Part shown: piece by piece, positions 61,132-64,000 of the stretch
How the letters are laid out: the number at the start of each line of letters is the position of its first letter
Position numbering within the stretch: position 1 is the first letter of the stretch
NCBI GenBank assembly: GCA_020746875.1
Contig: JAGTJL010000005.1
Span: forward strand, 1-64,000
Reading direction: 5' to 3'
DNA from: Rhexocercosporidium sp. MPI-PUGE-AT-0058
Lineage: Eukaryota > Ascomycota > Leotiomycetes > Helotiales
Length of the DNA stretch: 64,000 nucleotides
Made by a program: the position numbers and the translations under genes
Notes under the pieces: generated by a model
What the model was told of the DNA's origin: nothing
Database searches by the model: none
Seen by the model: the letters and a program-made list of their open reading frames with translations, nothing else

Positions 61132-64000
61132 ATGGAGGAAGACTTGCTCCCACTCCTGATAGCAAATGGCCTGGAGAAGGTTCTAGCTAATCCGGCCATA
61201 AAAGACTATGATGTGGCAGAAAACCTGTCCAACCACGCCATCATCTTGAAGGGGGAGTATGAGATCTATGGCGAGTCTCAGCTTATTGAGGCAGCTGTTC
61301 AGCTCGCCCGGCTGGCTGTCGAGGCAATGCCCGACGGACACTCCAACAGGATGTTCCCCTTGAACAACCTTGCTGCTATGCTTCACCTGCTCTTCCAGAG
61401 AACCCACGACGAAACTGTCCTTGCCGACGCCGCCAGAATCTGCAAGCAAATAGTCGACGAGACTCCCGAGGACGACGGCGTGTGGACCGGCAGGGCGAGC
61501 AACCTCAGTGTTATGTATGAGGCCCAATACAACCTCACCGGCGACACGACCTACTTAAAACAGAGCATTGAGTTGATGCGCCGGGTGGTGGGCGTCACGT
61601 CCGAGGATCACTGGGAGCGGTCAGGATTTCTGGGTAACCTAGCGAACCAGCTCAACAGCCTGTTCAAACGGTACGGGGATCTGGCCGTCGGCGGCGAGGC
61701 CGTCCAATACGCCCAGCAAGCGGTCGACTGCAGCCGTCCGAGCGACCCGGAAGCTTCGGAATGGCTCAACAGCTTGGGTGTTACCCTCCACGAATACTAC
61801 AAGCGCAGTTATGAAGCCCACGTCTTAGAGCTGGCGATTGATACCTGCAGAAAATCGGTGGCGAACACGCCCGATACCCACGTCGCCATCGCGCGGCGAC
61901 TCAACAATCTTTCCGAGCTGCTGCGGAGCTCGTTCCTACGAACAGGGGAACTCGATGCCATGGTGGAGTCCGCCAGGCTCGCGGAACAGGCTGTCAACTC
62001 TACGCCGGACGTGCTCGCAGAGAAGAGCGACTGGAAACACAACTACGCCACAAAGCTCATGTTGCTGGCTGAGGTCACTGACGACATCTCCGTGATGAGA
62101 ACAGCCGTCGAGCTGTTCCGGGAGTGCGTTCAGTCGACGTCTGAGCAAGATCCGGACCACGCCACGCAGCTGAATAGTCTTGGCTGTGGCCTGGGCAAGA
62201 TTGCCCGAAAGACAGGCGATCCCGTCGTCAGGATGGAAGCCGTCCAGGTCCTCCAGACAGGCGTCGACCTTACTGCCGAGGACCATCCGTCCCGGGGGGA
62301 GTGGCTGTTGAACCTCGGCAACGTGGTAGAACTGCCCGAGCACGAAGATAACCAGGACGGCGCATCCGTCCTGTTGGATGCTGATCGGGCCCTGGCTTGC
62401 TATGTCGAGTCCTTCGAGTCTCTGCGGACGCCCCCGGTTAGTCGCATGGCCGCGGCCCGGAATGTGATCCGGGTGCTGGCGGGAAGAGAGCTCTGGGAGC
62501 GTGCCAGCCAAGTAGCCGATTCCGCCATGCAACTGCTTCCCATCATCTGTGGCCGGCAGGCCACGCGCGAAGACCAGCAGAACTCGGCCATCCATGTGTC
62601 AGGGCTTGCGGCCGACACCTGCTCAGTCTTTCTCAAGCTCGGCCATACGGCCAAGGCCATCCAGTGGCTCGAATTTGGCCGTGGCATCGTCCTCGGGTAC
62701 ATGATGGACGACAAGCAAGAACCCGAGGCGTTGTCCTCTCTCCAACAGAGTCACTCTGCCCTAGCCGCGCGCTACGACACCCTGCGGCTCCAGGCGCAGG
62801 CGCCCATTGATGCCCAAGATCCTGCCATCGACGTGCTGCGGCACCAGAGGTGGCGCGCCATCCGGGATATGGCCAGCTGCCTCGCCGACATCCGCAAGCT
62901 TGATGGCTACGGGAATTTTCTCCTCGAGCCGGATTTCGACGAGTTGGTCGCGCAAGCTGTTGACGGCCCTATTGTGGTGGTTAACCTCACTGACATCGGC
63001 TCCGACGCTATCATCGTAACGCCGAACGGCGCCGACGCAATCCCACTGCCAAAGGCTCGCGCCATCCAGGCCCCATCGTTGGTGCAGAGTGCATACACCC
63101 GGTTCGGGACGGCCCGGACGGCACTCGCCTCGAAGCGAGATATCTACGCGGAAGAAGATGGCGATGACGGCATCGGAACCAGCGCCGAAGATCTGACATG
63201 GCTGTGGAATGGGTGCGTTAAGCCGGTCGTCTCCCGTATGAGGGAGAACAAGCTCTTGGGCCTTCAAGGCGACGACGGCGATGTCATGTCCCGCGTTTGG
63301 TGGATCGGTTCGGGTGTCGCAACCACGCTTCCCTTCCACGCCGCATGTGCCGTGGTTGCAACATCCGACGACGGCGGCTGCACCATTGAAAGTGCTGCGG
63401 ACTATATGATATCGTCGTACGCATCTACCATCAAGTCCCTAGGCTATTCGAGGTCACGGGCGGCGAGCTGTGGCGTCCCCGGGCGGGACGTGAAAGCCCA
63501 ACGCGTCCTCGTTGTAGCTATGCCTACAACGCCTGGACAGAGAGCGTTGAAAGGAGCAGATTGCGAAGCGGATGCCATCAAGGACATCTTCGAACCGCTC
63601 TCTCCCTGCCAAGTTCTGCGGCACCCCACGGCAGAGCAGGTTCTCGCCTGCATCCCCGGATCAACCATGGTCCATTTCGCCTGCCATGGGTCCGCTGACC
63701 TGGTGGATCCGTTAAAGAGCCGCTTCATGCTGCAGAAAGACGGCGACAGGGGCCCGGCCGCCGACAGTTTGACCTTCTCGATGATATCTGCCGCTACCGT
63801 GACGCACGATAGCTCTTGGCTGGCATTTCTTTCGGCCTGCTCGACAGCCGCGGTGCGGGCCGATCGCCTCAAAGAAGAGAGCTTGCACCTGGCCGGCGCC
63901 TTCCAGGTAGCAGGATTCGTGCACATCATTGCGACTCTTTGGCCTGCCGACGACGATGCCTGCACGCGCCTAGCAGCTCTATTCTACACGTACCTGACGT
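61132..64000 (+). CDS. TPR-CHAT protease, cut by the window end
   Basis: A single open frame of 956 codons from ATG at 61,132 to the window edge with no stop, so the 3' end is missing. It begins MEEDLLPLLIANGLEKVLAN. Residues about 30-480 form TPR-like repeats (LNNLAAMLHLLFQRT; LNSLGVTLHEYYKRS; LNNLSELLRSSFLRT) that are more divergent than in the neighbour. The carboxy CHAT domain shows TLPFHAACAV, the catalytic His in MVHFACHGSAD (His852), the catalytic Cys in LAFLSACSTA (Cys903), and FQVAGFVHIIATLWP after it. The missing end is probably short, about 70-110 residues by comparison with the neighbour's 130 residues after the catalytic Cys. It is GC-richer than the minus-strand paralog and divergent from it, so not a recent tandem copy. 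Confidence 0.88.
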   Translation, partial: MEEDLLPLLIANGLEKVLANPAIKDYDVAENLSNHAIILKGEYEIYGESQLIEAAVQLARLAVEAMPDGHSNRMFPLNNLAAMLHLLFQRTHDETVLADAARICKQIVDETPEDDGVWTGRASNLSVMYEAQYNLTGDTTYLKQSIELMRRVVGVTSEDHWERSGFLGNLANQLNSLFKRYGDLAVGGEAVQYAQQAVDCSRPSDPEASEWLNSLGVTLHEYYKRSYEAHVLELAIDTCRKSVANTPDTHVAIARRLNNLSELLRSSFLRTGELDAMVESARLAEQAVNSTPDVLAEKSDWKHNYATKLMLLAEVTDDISVMRTAVELFRECVQSTSEQDPDHATQLNSLGCGLGKIARKTGDPVVRMEAVQVLQTGVDLTAEDHPSRGEWLLNLGNVVELPEHEDNQDGASVLLDADRALACYVESFESLRTPPVSRMAAARNVIRVLAGRELWERASQVADSAMQLLPIICGRQATREDQQNSAIHVSGLAADTCSVFLKLGHTAKAIQWLEFGRGIVLGYMMDDKQEPEALSSLQQSHSALAARYDTLRLQAQAPIDAQDPAIDVLRHQRWRAIRDMASCLADIRKLDGYGNFLLEPDFDELVAQAVDGPIVVVNLTDIGSDAIIVTPNGADAIPLPKARAIQAPSLVQSAYTRFGTARTALASKRDIYAEEDGDDGIGTSAEDLTWLWNGCVKPVVSRMRENKLLGLQGDDGDVMSRVWWIGSGVATTLPFHAACAVVATSDDGGCTIESAADYMISSYASTIKSLGYSRSRAASCGVPGRDVKAQRVLVVAMPTTPGQRALKGADCEADAIKDIFEPLSPCQVLRHPTAEQVLACIPGSTMVHFACHGSADLVDPLKSRFMLQKDGDRGPAADSLTFSMISAATVTHDSSWLAFLSACSTAAVRADRLKEESLHLAGAFQVAGFVHIIATLWPADDDACTRLAALFYTYLT

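Noticed and set aside
61183..63965. Several minus-strand frames of 60-219 codons
   Set aside because: All lie opposite the long plus-strand TPR-CHAT frame, whose repeats and catalytic motifs are clear.
1..64000. tRNA, rRNA and CRISPR arrays
   Set aside because: No cloverleaf with intact A and B boxes, no rRNA-like sequence and no repeat-spacer array was found on either strand.

Overview
The window is the left end of a chromosome from a filamentous ascomycete (Pezizomycotina). The evidence is a terminal run of 23 CCCTAA units, the C-rich strand of a TTAGGG telomere, then about 49 kb of very AT-rich DNA with the signature of repeat-induced point mutation (RIP: TpA everywhere, CpA and TpG rare, CpG kept, stops where Gln or Trp codons would be), and finally short GT-AG introns in the gene-bearing part. 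The species cannot be told from the sequence.

Layout of the AT-rich block (about 149-49,550). 149-9,180 is unclassified RIP debris. 9,181-10,100 is a GC-richer island, followed by a pyrimidine-rich tract with almost no G. A telomere-linked RecQ-type helicase relic lies on the minus strand at about 11.6-16.3 kb. From 16.6 to 32.7 kb there is an unusual series of degenerate reading frames on both strands. They are separated by about 31 copies of a short motif (consensus TATAAATAAAAACCTG) that almost always occurs as a facing pair; the last two frames encode a second, divergent RecQ-like helicase and its amino-terminal partner. A minus-strand Ty1/copia relic follows (33.8-35.7 kb). Then comes a structurally complete Ty3/gypsy chromovirus (35,746-43,422) with both LTRs and a TTTAG target-site duplication, another minus-strand retroelement relic (43.4-47.4 kb), and AT-rich DNA in which RIP fades.

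Base composition changes sharply near 49,550. The right 14.4 kb holds ordinary-looking genes: a protein-kinase pseudogene with one in-frame TGA (-), an intact four-exon DUF6594 membrane protein (-), a small protein of a common fungal family (+), an intact caspase-fold (peptidase C14) protein (+), and two divergently oriented TPR-CHAT proteases, one complete (-) and one running off the window (+). Three caspase-clan proteins with intact His/Cys dyads within 10 kb, next to a subtelomere, suggest a cell-death or conflict locus. That role is inferred from family and context, not shown by the sequence.

The two most noteworthy items are the facing-motif-delimited multi-gene helicase element (16.6-32.7 kb), which matches no element type I recognise, and the C14/TPR-CHAT island.
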